A program made the position numbers and the translations under genes. DNA of 64,000 bases. It comes from Hirundichthys speculiger. Lineage: Eukaryota > Chordata > Actinopteri > Beloniformes > Exocoetidae. The notes beneath the pieces are model-generated. The model worked only from the letters and a program-made list of their open reading frames with translations. It was not told where the DNA came from and did no database searches. Below are positions 34,703 to 45,274 of the stretch, in pieces (within the stretch, counting starts at the first letter, position 1; every line of letters starts with the position of its first letter). Location of the stretch: positions 1,017,001 through 1,081,000 of the forward strand of contig JAGFBZ010001170.1 in the NCBI GenBank assembly GCA_018398805.1, written 5' to 3'.

Positions 34703-35309
34703 CTAGAGATGGACATGGTTAACCGATAACCGTTAACCGATAACAGTAACTCTAACCGATTAATACTAACGGTCAATTTTGTTTTTAAGTTACGTAATTC
34801 AATCAACTCATGGGGGCGTGTCGACAGGTGCAACAGGCCTCTGATTGGTCAATTCTACATCCGCGTAGAAAAGAGCGCGTCATCGAAAAAATAAGGAAGT
34901 ACCCACATCTGTACGATTCTCGTTCTCCACACTACAAAGACAGCACATATTCTAGTAATTCATGGAGGGAGATAGCGATGAATGTGGGTCTGGATACGGC
35001 CGAGACAGTGAGTGAAAAAAAGTGAAAAAAAACGCAAGAGATAAGTTTAATAAGTTTAGCTAGATCGTGATTGTCGCTCTTGCGTTGTGGCGTGGAATAA
35101 CATAGCAGAGACTGCGCTAGTATAAAATCAAAAGTGACGGCGGCATCTCTGCTAAAAGCTGACGGCGACACATTGCCGCGAGAGTATACACGTGGAAGTG
35201 TCCGGATGCATCCACGACAACGCGCGCAACACCGCAGCAGCCAACCCTCCCGGACTTATCGGTTAACGGTTATTAATCGTTAAAGGGCGTCGGTTAACGG
35301 TCATAAAAA
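34703..35309 (+). mobile_element. DNA transposon remnant with MADF-like exon
   Basis: Both edges are crowded with the same motif: ggttaaccgataaccgtt and accgataac on the left (34716-34750), atcggttaacggttattaatcgttaa and gtcggttaacggt on the right (35257-35303), forming an imperfect inverted terminal region. No exact terminus or TSD could be fixed. The left edge tagagatggacatgg loosely resembles the hAT end cagggatgcac at 59914. Between them lies a frame with a MADF-like segment. Class is uncertain: motif-rich edges suggest hAT, while MADF/Myb-type proteins are known best from PIF/Harbinger elements. Confidence 0.6.
34864..35025 (+). pseudogene. MADF-like (Myb/SANT-related) domain fragment
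   Basis: The frame reads R-V-I-E-K-I-R-K-Y-P-H-L-Y-D, then H-Y-K-D, then S-W-R-E-I-A, ending T-V-S-E-K-K and a TGA. This is the start of a MADF domain: a hydrophobic first helix (IEKIRKYP), L-Y-D, and the aromatic W of the second helix (W-x-E-I). The domain is cut after about 45 residues, before the third helix, so only a fragment is encoded. MADF domains bind DNA and occur in transposon accessory proteins. No full-length partner is in the window. Confidence 0.65.
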
Positions 35310-38019
35310 AAATCCAAAATGACTAGAATTATCTCCATCTTCTGCTCCATCCAGCTTCACATTATGATGCTTTTCTTTGACCTTGGAAGTTGGTAGCACA
35401 AAGCTTTAGCACCAGTTTTGAGAGAGGTGCATCCTGCAGGATAAAAGGGCGGAGTAAAGTCAAGTGGATGACTCCACCTCCTTAAACTATAAACACGACA
35501 GTCAAGACATCGTTGAAAAGGTTGTTCTTGTACCGTGTCTAGATTGTGGAGGTGCATTTTGACCAAAGCATGTCACAGACAAAACATCATTAATACTTCT
35601 TCTTTCAGGGTGATAGGATCTGCGTAGAAGAGCATTTGAGCCCCATTGGTCTTAAAATGTTGAATACTTATGAACAGAAATGTTGCTGTATAGAGAGAAC
35701 CCTGACAACAGACATCTGATGGCAAGCTGACAGAATTATGCATGAAAATGTATTCAATCAAATGCTCTACAGGAGAACAATATCTTTCTTTCAAAACACA
35801 TCTGAAACACGTGGAGATTTGCAAAACAAATTATAATTTTACTGACCTCCAACTCCTACTGCATCACATAAAGTTCCTCCGTCCAAACACTTCTCATTTG
35901 CTATATTGTGGTTATTTTGTCTTGCCTGTCGCTGCGTATTTGTTCACGCTGAAGTTTGCGTTTGATTGTGAGAGAGTCAGACAACCAGAGTCAGGACTCT
36001 GGTTGTTTTTTATGGATCTTTCACTGTGTGATGTGCTGTCTGGGTCATATCACAGCATGCCACACGCTACAGGAACAAAACTGTTACACTGATATAATGT
36101 CGTGTAATGCTGTTTACCTGCATCACTGTCCTCTAATAAAAATAAATACATGTGGAGACAGACTGGGACAGACAGTGCATACATGTGTGTTGGCAGAGTC
36201 CTGAAATTCCAGGATCTGTGAGGCTTTATATTTGTTCCAAAACAGAGTACGAGCTGGACAAGTGAGTCCAACCAAAATAAGTGAACACCTGGAGAAGTCA
36301 TTGTAGAGTCATTGGTATCTGTCAGCAGTCATATCTTGTTATCTTCTGCTTGATGGAAATAAAATTCCGTTTAATTGTCTTCTCTATTATTATTAGCATT
36401 CACAGCCCTTCTATACTCTTCCATAAGTTAGAGAGAGCAAAGACATGAAGATCATGCCTGGTTCTTGGCTGCCTCACAGGGTTTTGACCCTGTGAGCAGT
36501 CTTTTATGTGCCTATTGTCAGTACTGCTATAATGCCACCGATGGCATAGCAGAGTTACTGTAAGTGCCTGGCTGGAAATAAGGGATGTGAATGAAAGAGA
36601 GCAGATTATATATTCAACTGGTCCATTTAGAGGAAGTGAAGCCTGCACAGATGCCTGTCGAAGCGCACTGACGAACCCAAGATTACTTACAGGTGCAACA
36701 GTGTGAGCCATACAGGAACCTTCATCTTCACCCTCAGCCTCTTTATAGTCTACCTTTATGCTTTCTTTCTTCCTGTCACTCCGTTTCAGATGCTTGTGTT
36801 TCGCCACCTTCAGCTCAGGATTCCTTATCAACGGCCTTCATCTCTCTGGCCCTGGCGCGTTTCAGCACGTACAGCCTTTGTCTCTTATCGCCAACCTACG
36901 CCGCTTATCAGTCCCCCTTTATGCTCAGGATTTTTCTTTTTTTCTTTTGTCTGCTGTCGGCATGCTTTTATTTTTCCGCAGTTGCTCACAAGTCCATCAG
37001 AGGAAAGTTGTGTTCCAAGGTCAGTGATGTATTTTTTTCTCACTTACAAACAGGAAGCAGGAGGGGCCCAGCGAAGCTGTTGGAGTCATGAGGTATGCTG
37101 AGCAAGTAGACAAGGAAAACTGTCACATTTGCCTGGTGATTACTGGGAATGTGCTCGTTCCCCTATGTACTACGAATCCTTTCCACTTCAGAAAAATTCC
37201 TCAAAAAACAGGGCAGACATGTAAGATCTCCCTTGCTTTGCTTTGTTTACCTTTTCTCTCTCTAATATGCATCAGCAGCGCTTCAGTGAGACATCGCTTC
37301 ACTGATATTTTTAAAAAAAAATACACTATAGATGGGTGATCTTTAAAGCAGTGCAAAGGAGTTTTTTTTTTTTTTGTTAAAATATCAGCTTCAGTTTCAT
37401 TTTAAAGATTATTTGATTACTTTTCGGAAGTGTTCTATGCGCGGTCTCTCGCTCTACTATTGGCAACACACAGCCAACGTAGCTGTAACCCATCCATGTC
37501 ATCTCTTGCAACAACAGCTGATCACTTAATGGCATTATGTCACACATCAACAACAATGAAACTACCTCAGAGTAGTTTCATTGTTGTGACAATTGATGTG
37601 ACGAAGACACTCAAGAATATAATCCCTATAGGGGGACCCTCTGAGCTAAAAAGTGCCTTGGTGCCACTTTAATGCAGCAAATTTGTGCAATGACTCCCTA
37701 ATGGACTCATGATTTGATGCCATTATGATTTACCTGTTAACAGTTTGATGCATATGTCAATTATAAGAAAAATCCAAACTTAACTATCAGTCGAAGTACT
37801 CTGAACCACTTTTTTTTAAATGCTTCCAAAGTTCAGATGACTGTCTTTAATATGGAAGCAAGTCAGTTTCTGAATGACCCACATGACGACTGTGGGTCAG
37901 CTGACTGGTGTGTGACAAGTTCACAAATCACAAGTCAATGATACTCAACTGCTTTCACTCAGCAAGTCATTTAACAAGTGACAACCTCCCAACTTCCAGA
38001 CTGAAGCTAATGCAGAACT
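35310..38019. other. Stretch with no supported gene
   Basis: Overlapping frames in three registers and both strands around 36400-37100 are C/T-rich and lack domains. A hairpin at 37539-37602 is listed separately. 35430-35490 (ggcggagt... tggatgactccacc) may be part of an unnamed repeat. Confidence 0.5.
37539..37602. repeat. Hairpin-forming inverted repeat
   Basis: The core arms caacaatgaaactac (37551-37565) and gtagtttcattgttg (37572-37586) are perfect reverse complements around a 6-base loop. Beyond an asymmetric 4-base gap the pairing resumes with gtcaca(ca)tcaa against ttgatgtgac. It may be a minimal MITE or the hairpin part of a regulatory RNA. No flanking duplication was found. Confidence 0.8.
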
Positions 38020-38625
38020 AAGAAAAGCTGCAGTTCCTTGACTGACCTAAAGGAGATAGCTCCAGAAGTGAGTCAATCTTCATTGACCCCATGTTAAAAT
38101 CTCCAACTTTATTGTAGAAATAAACAAATTTACAGACTGGTTAGAAGAAAAAAAGAAAAAGCGGTTTTGGTTGCCAAAGCTAGATTTCACATCCATGACA
38201 GCTGTGCTAACCGTGCATCAGTGAGGCAGTCAGTTGACGTCAACCAACAAAACGATAGATTTCATGGGATGCAGCACTATAGATGTTCACCGGCAGCTGC
38301 AGAGCATCTCCAGCATGGCTCAGCTGGTGGAGCTGCACAGTACTGGCAGCACTCATTTTACATGTCATGTCATTAGTAACAGTTGAAATGAGGATGTTTG
38401 AACATCCTCATCCGAAAGGAATATAAAGTAAAGTGAAGTAGCATCATAGGTAAGCATAAACTAAACCAGCCAAGCTGAAATAGCTACCTGTGAATGACAT
38501 AAGGTGGGCGTGTTTCCACCCTTTTGCAACATGGTGAGGAAACAGAGGCTTCAAAAGCACTCCTCAGAAAACCTATGGGTGACATCACAGGAGGTTTGTC
38601 TAGTCCTTTTTATACAGTCTATGTC
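38020..38625 (+). repeat. Dispersed fish repeat (copy 2, longest)
   Basis: Left part: catgttaaaatctccaactttattg, gaaataaacaaatttacag, cggttttggttgcc (shared with 13690-13830). Right part: tagcatcataggtaagcat, aagctgaaatagctacc, gtgggcgtgtttccaccc, agaaaacctatgggtgacatcacagg and ctttttatacagtctatg. The last phrase, read backwards (catagactgtataaaaag), is a well-known terminus of a widespread percomorph repeat. The right part is shared with 49690-49950. No coding sequence is visible. Confidence 0.65.
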
Positions 38626-41600
38626 ATTTACCTGGGCTTTAGTTTGGCTCTAGAGTATAGGTATCACCAGTTCTGTGATGTGAAGATAAATCTCGCGATT
38701 TTAATGCGACTCCAAGGACTTTATTTGCTGGGGAAACCTGTGGTTCTCTGCTACCAAATATAGCTGTAGGTCATTTGCTGTGAAACCTGCCAAATATTCT
38801 CTTCCATCTCAGAGCTGGAGGGTAAAGTTGACAGAGCTTCTACAATTCTTAGCTTATTATTCAGGATCACTGTGTTCCTTGAAATTAGAAACATAAGGTC
38901 AGGGTAACCACAGTTAATTGAATTCATCATATTACAATACTTTTTTGTGAGGCAGATAATAAACACTAAGCACATTTTATCTGGTTCATGCTTTCCAATA
39001 AATCCATAAATCCCCAAGCGTGCACTTCCGGTTGTTCACAGTTGTAATAAGTTGTACTGTTTCTGCAACATTCCACCAACAATTCTATGGCAGTTATACA
39101 TTGCATAACACAATAACATGCTTGTGCAACTTTATTCTTCTGCTGTAAGATAACCAGGCATTACTCATTTACTAGGAACTCTCACTTATTCTTTGTTACC
39201 AGATCCAAGTTTGTGTTGCCACATATCATGCAAAATATTTTCTCATGACTGTGTCTGATGATCCAGAATTGCGTGGTGGTGTATTTCTGTGCTTTAATGG
39301 GGTCTCTTAAGTGGAATATCTGCAAACTGGTCAGAAATCCGATACATGTCTGTTCACTCCTACGTATAAAAAAAACAACTTTCTTTGTGTTTCCCTTCTC
39401 AGAGTAGTTAGTTTCTCTTCCACCTGCTTGCTTGGCTGCACTGACTGCCAGAGATCTCTTGGGTCCTCCTGACGCTATCCAGCTGGACTTCTTGTTTACA
39501 GGTGGCTAAGCTGCTTTACATCACATTGGCATGCCAACAAACAATAAAATGTTCTCTTTCACTCAAGTTTCAAAGTAGGAAACCGTCCAGTTATGATTAA
39601 GGGCATGCTTGATAGGCCAACCGCCTGTCTTGTTCCCACAAGTGCGGTGGTAGAATAGCAGCGTGCAAAACCACGGGGAGGGTTTGGCTTTGTGCAAAAA
39701 TAAAAAATAATTAAATATGTCTTACATCAAAGACAAGTCCAAAAAAGAATGGAAAGCTCTGGTAAGACTGAAACAATTCTAGTCTCTTTTCATGCAATAA
39801 ACCTTTGATGTGTTATTTTTGACTGCAATGACTACAAATTATTTCCTGTATTTTTTATAGACCCGCAGACCCCTGCGATCACCACTGAAATGACATCAAC
39901 TGTGATCTTATCAGTGAGATTTACCGCCTGTTGGAGGCGAAGGAGATTGTGCATTGGCTTGTGATAAGATGTCTTGTTGACTATGTGAAGGAGTCCATTT
40001 TTGAAAATATAATGAAGGGCACGGTCAGCAGCCTCTTGGTGAAGAACCGAACTCCCTGAAGCCTGAACAGTCTGGCATTTGCTGAAAACCACAACCTCTT
40101 GTTTGTGTGCAGACTGAACTAGGAGGCATAATGTTTTCAGTAATGAGCTTTAATGTATTCTTTAAGCTAAGCTAGCTGTTTTTTTTTTTTTGGGTGCAGC
40201 GTTGGAAAATAGCTTTGAAGAGAAAGCAGTCGAGCATATTTTCCAAAATTATCTGAACCACGAATGCTAAAATGCCTCTCCTTAAGGGTCTCTCAGCTTG
40301 GCAGGCATGTTAATGGCTCATACCTGATCTCCCTAACTGCTACTCTCCCACCTCTAGCTTGATTAGCCTGAAGGGCCAAGTAGACAGCATGCTTCTGAAT
40401 GGATCCACACCAAAGGAGCAGCTCGGCTGTCACAGGTCTTCGCCGTGGGCCGTATGCATTGCGTGCAACCACCTCAGCCTCTAATTAAGCTTCTGAAGGA
40501 AGCGACAGCCTTTATTAAGAATAGAGATATAACTTGGTGTAGAAGCTGCTGTGAAAAAGGCACCAAAAAAAAAAAAACAGATTACGGGCAGTTTCCATTT
40601 CAGCCCTTTTTAATAATATATATTTATATATATATTTAATAATTACTTTTTTAGTAATATAAATATTCTGCTGTTGTTGTGGATCTGCCTGTGTGTCTGC
40701 ATCATGTTAGGTGGTGGTGGTTGGGAGGGGGTTGTAGCCACTGGAAGGGGATCACTCCACAAGATGAAGCAGTGTGTAGCAGCAACAGCGACACAGCTGG
40801 AATTGCTATCTCCTTTGATATTAAGGTTGCATGTAATGTGGAAAACACCCTGGGCCAATTCCACTTCCTCCTCAGACGATAGGGGGTTCACATGGCCAGT
40901 TGGTTTTTATAATCCCTCTGAGATTTGTAGTTTATTCCAATGAATTAAACCTTAGCTATGTTAAATATTTCCCCTTTGCTGTTTAGCTGATAGAGGAAAA
41001 TGGGGATTGCATTTTCTTTGCCACAGCTGAAGCGTTAGATGCGGTTTTAATCAGGCTCATGTAGAAAATATTTGCCTATAATTTACCTGTGGTAAATATG
41101 GAACACAGGCTATGAAATTATACATTTGATCAGCAACAATCATGTTGCTATATTTGACTAATTTTCCATATTTGGTGCTTATGCTTAATGAATATCTGTC
41201 AGTCTTGTTCTCCACCTTAACAACATGTTCCTTTCGTGGGAGTGCAAGGGAGGAAGTGCTTTGGATGTCATTGCCTGTCTACCCAGAGGGGCTGCGTGTT
41301 GAGACACACCCCTCCCTCCTCCCCTCTCCCCTTTTCTCCTTCCCTTCCCGCCTTCTCCTCACACCACCTTGCACTCATCTCCCTGCCATCCGTCTCTCCT
41401 GAGGTGAGGGCTCCATCTCTTTTTTTCTAGAGCTGTCTGGCCTCTGTGTGAGTGTCCATGAAACTTGATAAACACATCCTCCCCATAAAAACACTGCAAA
41501 CTTCACTTCAGCACTTGAAAATAAAGCAGTCGTTGTCATGCTCCTGTAACTGTTATTGTCTGTGATGTGTGTATTTCAGCGGGATCTCTAAAGGAAATTT

Positions 41601-42241
41601 TTTCACTCGTCTCATTCTATACCCACTACTGTTGTTATGCAATTTTTTTTAAACAGAAAAATATACTGTTGATTAGCATCTGGATATATTTGTTGATTAA
41701 AAAAGGTTTTTATTTTACTTTATGTTATTGTCTGTAGATGGATACCATTTTTTAAACATTTATGAAGCAAAACATCAATTAATTGCCGGTAAATAATAAT
41801 AATAAAAATGATGATGATAATAATAGTAATGTATATTTAATCAAACTTAATACATTAGGAAGTCATACATATACATATATGGCTACATGTCCATCTTTAA
41901 CATCTTTATGATCATACCCAAGTGCACAATAACTGCAACTATGAATCTATATCCAATTATATAGTTGCCAAAGTCCTTCCTCTTCAAAATACATTTAGAG
42001 GTCTTTAATTTAAATCTGTTTTGAAACTTTGGCTGAGCTTGCATGTGAGAACACACAGTTGATTCCTGATGCTGCTGAGTCAGCTCTGCTTTATCTGTGT
42101 GAACCCTAAAAAACTAAAACATCTCAGGTTTGAATACATCTTTTCCGTACCAATATCGTGCTTACTGTTGTCGAGTTTTTCAGATGGTTGCGTTTTGAGG
42201 TGGATTCCATGTATTCTGCCTCATCGAGCTTTCTTTCACTG
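38626..42241. other. Stretch with no supported gene
   Basis: The 40200-40560 block is ordered, free of repeats and rich in TAAT-type cores (ctctaattaagcttctg). It is a candidate conserved non-coding element. (TA)-rich sequence lies at 40613-40640 and trinucleotide-rich aataataata...gatgatgat at 41795-41832. No gene is recognisable. Confidence 0.45.
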
Positions 42242-43085
42242 AGGCAAGGCAAGTTTATTTGTAGAGCAATTCAAAGTGCTTTACAGATTCATTAAAATAA
42301 CTAGTAGGAGTCATTCCATAAATCAAAAGAGCATAAAATAATCATTCATAAATTAGATAAAATATGAATTTAAAAAGAAGAATACATTAAAATAAAAATG
42401 AAGAGTGCAGATCAAATCCTTTCAGTTGTCATCTGCACATCTAAACAGAACTGTTTTCAGTCTGGATCTGAACATTGTCAGACTTTAGGCTTGTCTCACA
42501 TCTTCTGGAAGACTGTTCCAGATTTTAGGAGCATAAAACTGAAACGCAGCTTCACCTTGTTTAGTCCTGACTCTGGACACCAGCAGGAGACCACTACCCT
42601 GAGGTTCTCTGAGTCCGGGTTGGTTCATATGGCTCTAACATGTCAGAGATGTTCTTTGGGGCCATGAAGAGACTTGTACACAAGTAGAGCTGTTTTAAAG
42701 TCTATTCTCTGAGTGACAGGAGGCCAGAGCAGAGACCTCAGGACTGGACTAATATGGTCGTATTTCCTGGTTCTAGCCAGGACTAGAGCAGCAGCGTTCT
42801 GGATGTACTACAGCTGTCTTACAGTTTGTTTAGAGCCCCCAGTGAGCAGGCCGTTACAGTAGTCTAACCTGGTGGAGGCGAACGCATGGATTAGTCTTTC
42901 TATATCTGGTTTAGACACTATTCCTTTGATTCTGGCAATGTTTTTTAGATGGTAAAAAGCTGCTGATGTTATGGCTTTTTGTCTGAGTTTAGTTGGAGAA
43001 AGTTGTTTTGCATCCACACACTGATCTGTTCAATGCAGTGACACAATGAATCTACTGGCCCATGTTCTCCAAGGAGCACTCAGCT
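42242..43085 (-). mobile_element. L2-like LINE, 3' end of ORF2 and tail
   Basis: Read on the minus strand this is the C-terminal part of a LINE reverse transcriptase protein: A-F-Y-H-L-K-N-I-A-R, L-I-H-A-F-A-S-T-R-L-D-Y-C-N-G-L-L-T-G, then Q-N-A-A-A-L-V-L-A-R-T-R-K, H-I-S-P-V-L-R-S-L-L-W, Y-K-S-L-H-G-P, and F-Y-A-P-K-I-W-N-S-L-P-E-D-V-R. Two or more stops and frameshifts lie between these blocks. The tail is A-rich and ends aataaacttgccttgcc (42242-42262 on the plus strand as its complement), the common end of this fish LINE. It is 5'-truncated. The L2/Rex1-like assignment rests on the R-L-D-Y-C-N block. Confidence 0.78.
42808..43017 (-). pseudogene. LINE RT C-terminal remnant, open part
   Basis: 69 codons open, from M-D-A-K-Q-L-S-P to R-Q-L and the stop. 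It contains the I-H-A-F-A-S-T-R-L-D-Y-C-N-G-L-L-T-G block conserved downstream of the RT palm in L2-like elements. It lacks all catalytic residues. Confidence 0.75.
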
Positions 43086-44185
43086 AGATGCGTGGAAGTC
43101 CAGTTTTATCTCATGGGTTAATGGTGGTGAAGCTGCTTGTCATTTAGTTGTTCAATCATGTTTGAGCCCATTAAAATAACTTTTGCTTGGTCAATAAAAT
43201 CCTAAAGTCTAGACTTCAATACTTATTGACTTCACAGAATGATAAGTAATCAACAAAAAATTCCTTAAAACAATTGGAAATGGAAAGCTGGGTTAAGGCC
43301 TGCCTGAAGTGTTGTAAATCATTGGCTTTTAACTCTTGATTGCCCTGCTGTGAGGAATTAAGAAGCTCCTGTAAAACATTTGCCACCTGAAAGACACCTC
43401 AGGGCTGAAAAGCACTCAGCAACACAACAGGATCCTTGTTCTGACCTGTGTCACAATATCATGATGAGTTCTTCTACTCTTTCTTACTGATGACATTAGA
43501 CTGTTCTGATAACTTTAGACCATTTTAGACACGTGTTTACCTGGCTCCTTGGTGAAAAGTGTGCCTAAAGTTTGTTTGCCAAGAATCACAGAGAGGGTAG
43601 CCTACTCCAGTTCATGGTAGCTCTGCTGAAGCATGAATGCTGCAACAGTCTGCTTATGACTCACTTCAGGCTCAGTGATAATAGGCTGGCAGAGTGTCAG
43701 CATGACTAAACATCCACTTGAATCACACGTCTGCCGCTATTGATTTGAACTGTTCATTGTAGGCTCCAGGGACCAGTCTGAATGCTGGGACACACCTACA
43801 AATTACCTAATACCTTTTGCGTTTTAGCAGTCAACAGTCTTCACTCTTAACGTATCTTAAGTAGGAATGGAGATGTACAAACAATGATTAAAAAGGGGTT
43901 GTGATGGTATAAGGTCATATAACATACTTGAAGAATGAGTAAGTGCAAGAGTATAAGCAGCCCGCACTTGTTTGTAGAAATACAGAGATCTTCTGCTGGA
44001 TGGAACCATAGCAAAGGCATTAAAAGCAAAGATTTTTACAATATCAACCACAGCATATGGATGGCAAACTTAGGACTGCAATGTGGAATAAACAAAATGA
44101 AAGAAATAGTGACGTTCTCGTGTAAAATGAAACGGCAACCGGCGGCGCATGTTGACAGATTATCAATGGATAATAAGACTGGCTT
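43086..44185. other. Stretch with no supported gene
   Basis: No supported gene, RNA or repeat boundary. The frame at 43935-44282 runs into the Rex3 tail below and is not a gene. Confidence 0.5.
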
Positions 44186-44189
44186 AGAA

Positions 44190-44420
44190 CTCAGAGTTGG
44201 AACCGGCGCTCCTCCACATCAAGAAGAGCCACTTGAAGTGATTCAGGCAGCTGGTTCAGATAACTCCTGGACTCCTCCTTAGTAAGGTGTTTCGGACATG
44301 TCCAACAGGGTGGAGGCCCCAGGCAGATCGAGGACAGGCTAGACAGATTACTTTTTTTTTGACTGGCTTGGGAATGCTTTGGTATTCCCACAGAAGAGCC
44401 AGAGGAGGTAAAGGATAATA
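44190..44420 (+). mobile_element. Rex3 (RTE-clade) LINE, 3'-end fragment
   Basis: The sequence runs gaaccggcgctcctccacatc, agagccacttgaagtgattc, actcctccttagtaaggtgtttcggacatgtccaacagggtggaggccccaggcagatc (in parts), gactggcttgggaatgctttgg and cacagaagagccagagga. This is the order of the final part of RTE/Rex3 elements (bases coding for the region near the end of the RT protein). A run of T interrupts it at 44351. The tandem-repeat tail is missing. The same 3' region is seen in better state at 23740-23875. Confidence 0.7.
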
Positions 44421-44581
44421 AAATGGACTTGTGTATTTGAATGACTAAGAATTGAGGGACAAGGTGAAAGAATGGAGGAGAGCTACATCTAACTTTGCGT
44501 GGAGTTAGTTGATGGAATGAGATTAACTTAAAAATTAAATAAAAATCAGGCAGCCCTGAACAAAATTATTCTGATATGGAC

Positions 44582-45266
44582 TAGGCTTGGGCGGTATTAC
44601 GGTAATACCGTATACTTCCGGTATTCAAAAATAGCAGTGGTATCAGTTTCAATACCGTCTTAAAAATGCAATGAATGATTTCTGTGGTTTAAAGTTTAGT
44701 TTCTCTCCTGTATCGCTGTGTGTTCTGCTTTATTTTACCGTTTATTCATGTTCGCTCGCAGCTGACTCGCTCGCCCGTTTGACTCGTCCTGTTAAGGTAA
44801 TGACTATGAAAACAACACTTCCTGAGCTTGCTGCTTCAAAATAAAAGCTTCTCATGAAACTAATAATGTTGGACTTTTATGTTGAAGAATTTATAGGAAG
44901 TAAAACGTCCCGCATCAGACACTTTACTGTAAAGCGCGTTTCAGCGCTGCAGGAGACAGGCTGCAGGCAGCTGCAGCAGAGAAGGAACAGTTAAAACTAC
45001 AGTGAAAAGCAAGAAATACACAAATAAATAACAACTGTAGTTGAGCCAACTTTATATTGAAGCACTGAACTGCTGTTTCGAGGTAAACTCGCCTTTTTTT
45101 TCAGGCGTAAAGTCCCGCGGCGGGGCACATAATGGGGACGGCTGATTTGACGGGCGGCGTCCGCCGGTGGTGTTTGTTCGCCTTAATAGTCACGGTAATA
45201 CGGTATACCCCGGTAAAATGTGAGAGAAGTTTGACGGTATCAAAATTTGGATACCGCCCAAGCCTA
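44582..45266. mobile_element. Non-autonomous hAT element, 685 bp
   Basis: It starts taggcttgggcggtat and ends ataccgcccaagccta, a perfect 16-bp inverted repeat. A perfect 8-bp duplication atatggac (44574-44581, 45267-45274) proves hAT-type insertion. The subterminal 60-70 bases at each end carry many cggtat or ataccg motifs. The interior is GC-rich near 45110-45170 and has no transposase similarity that I can see. It is probably young, since TIR and TSD are intact. Confidence 0.95.
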
Positions 45267-45274
45267 ATATGGAC

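Noticed and set aside
36693..37101. Three overlapping frames of 89-132 codons
   Set aside because: All three registers are open because the strand is C/T-rich. Ser/Leu/Phe-rich without domain.
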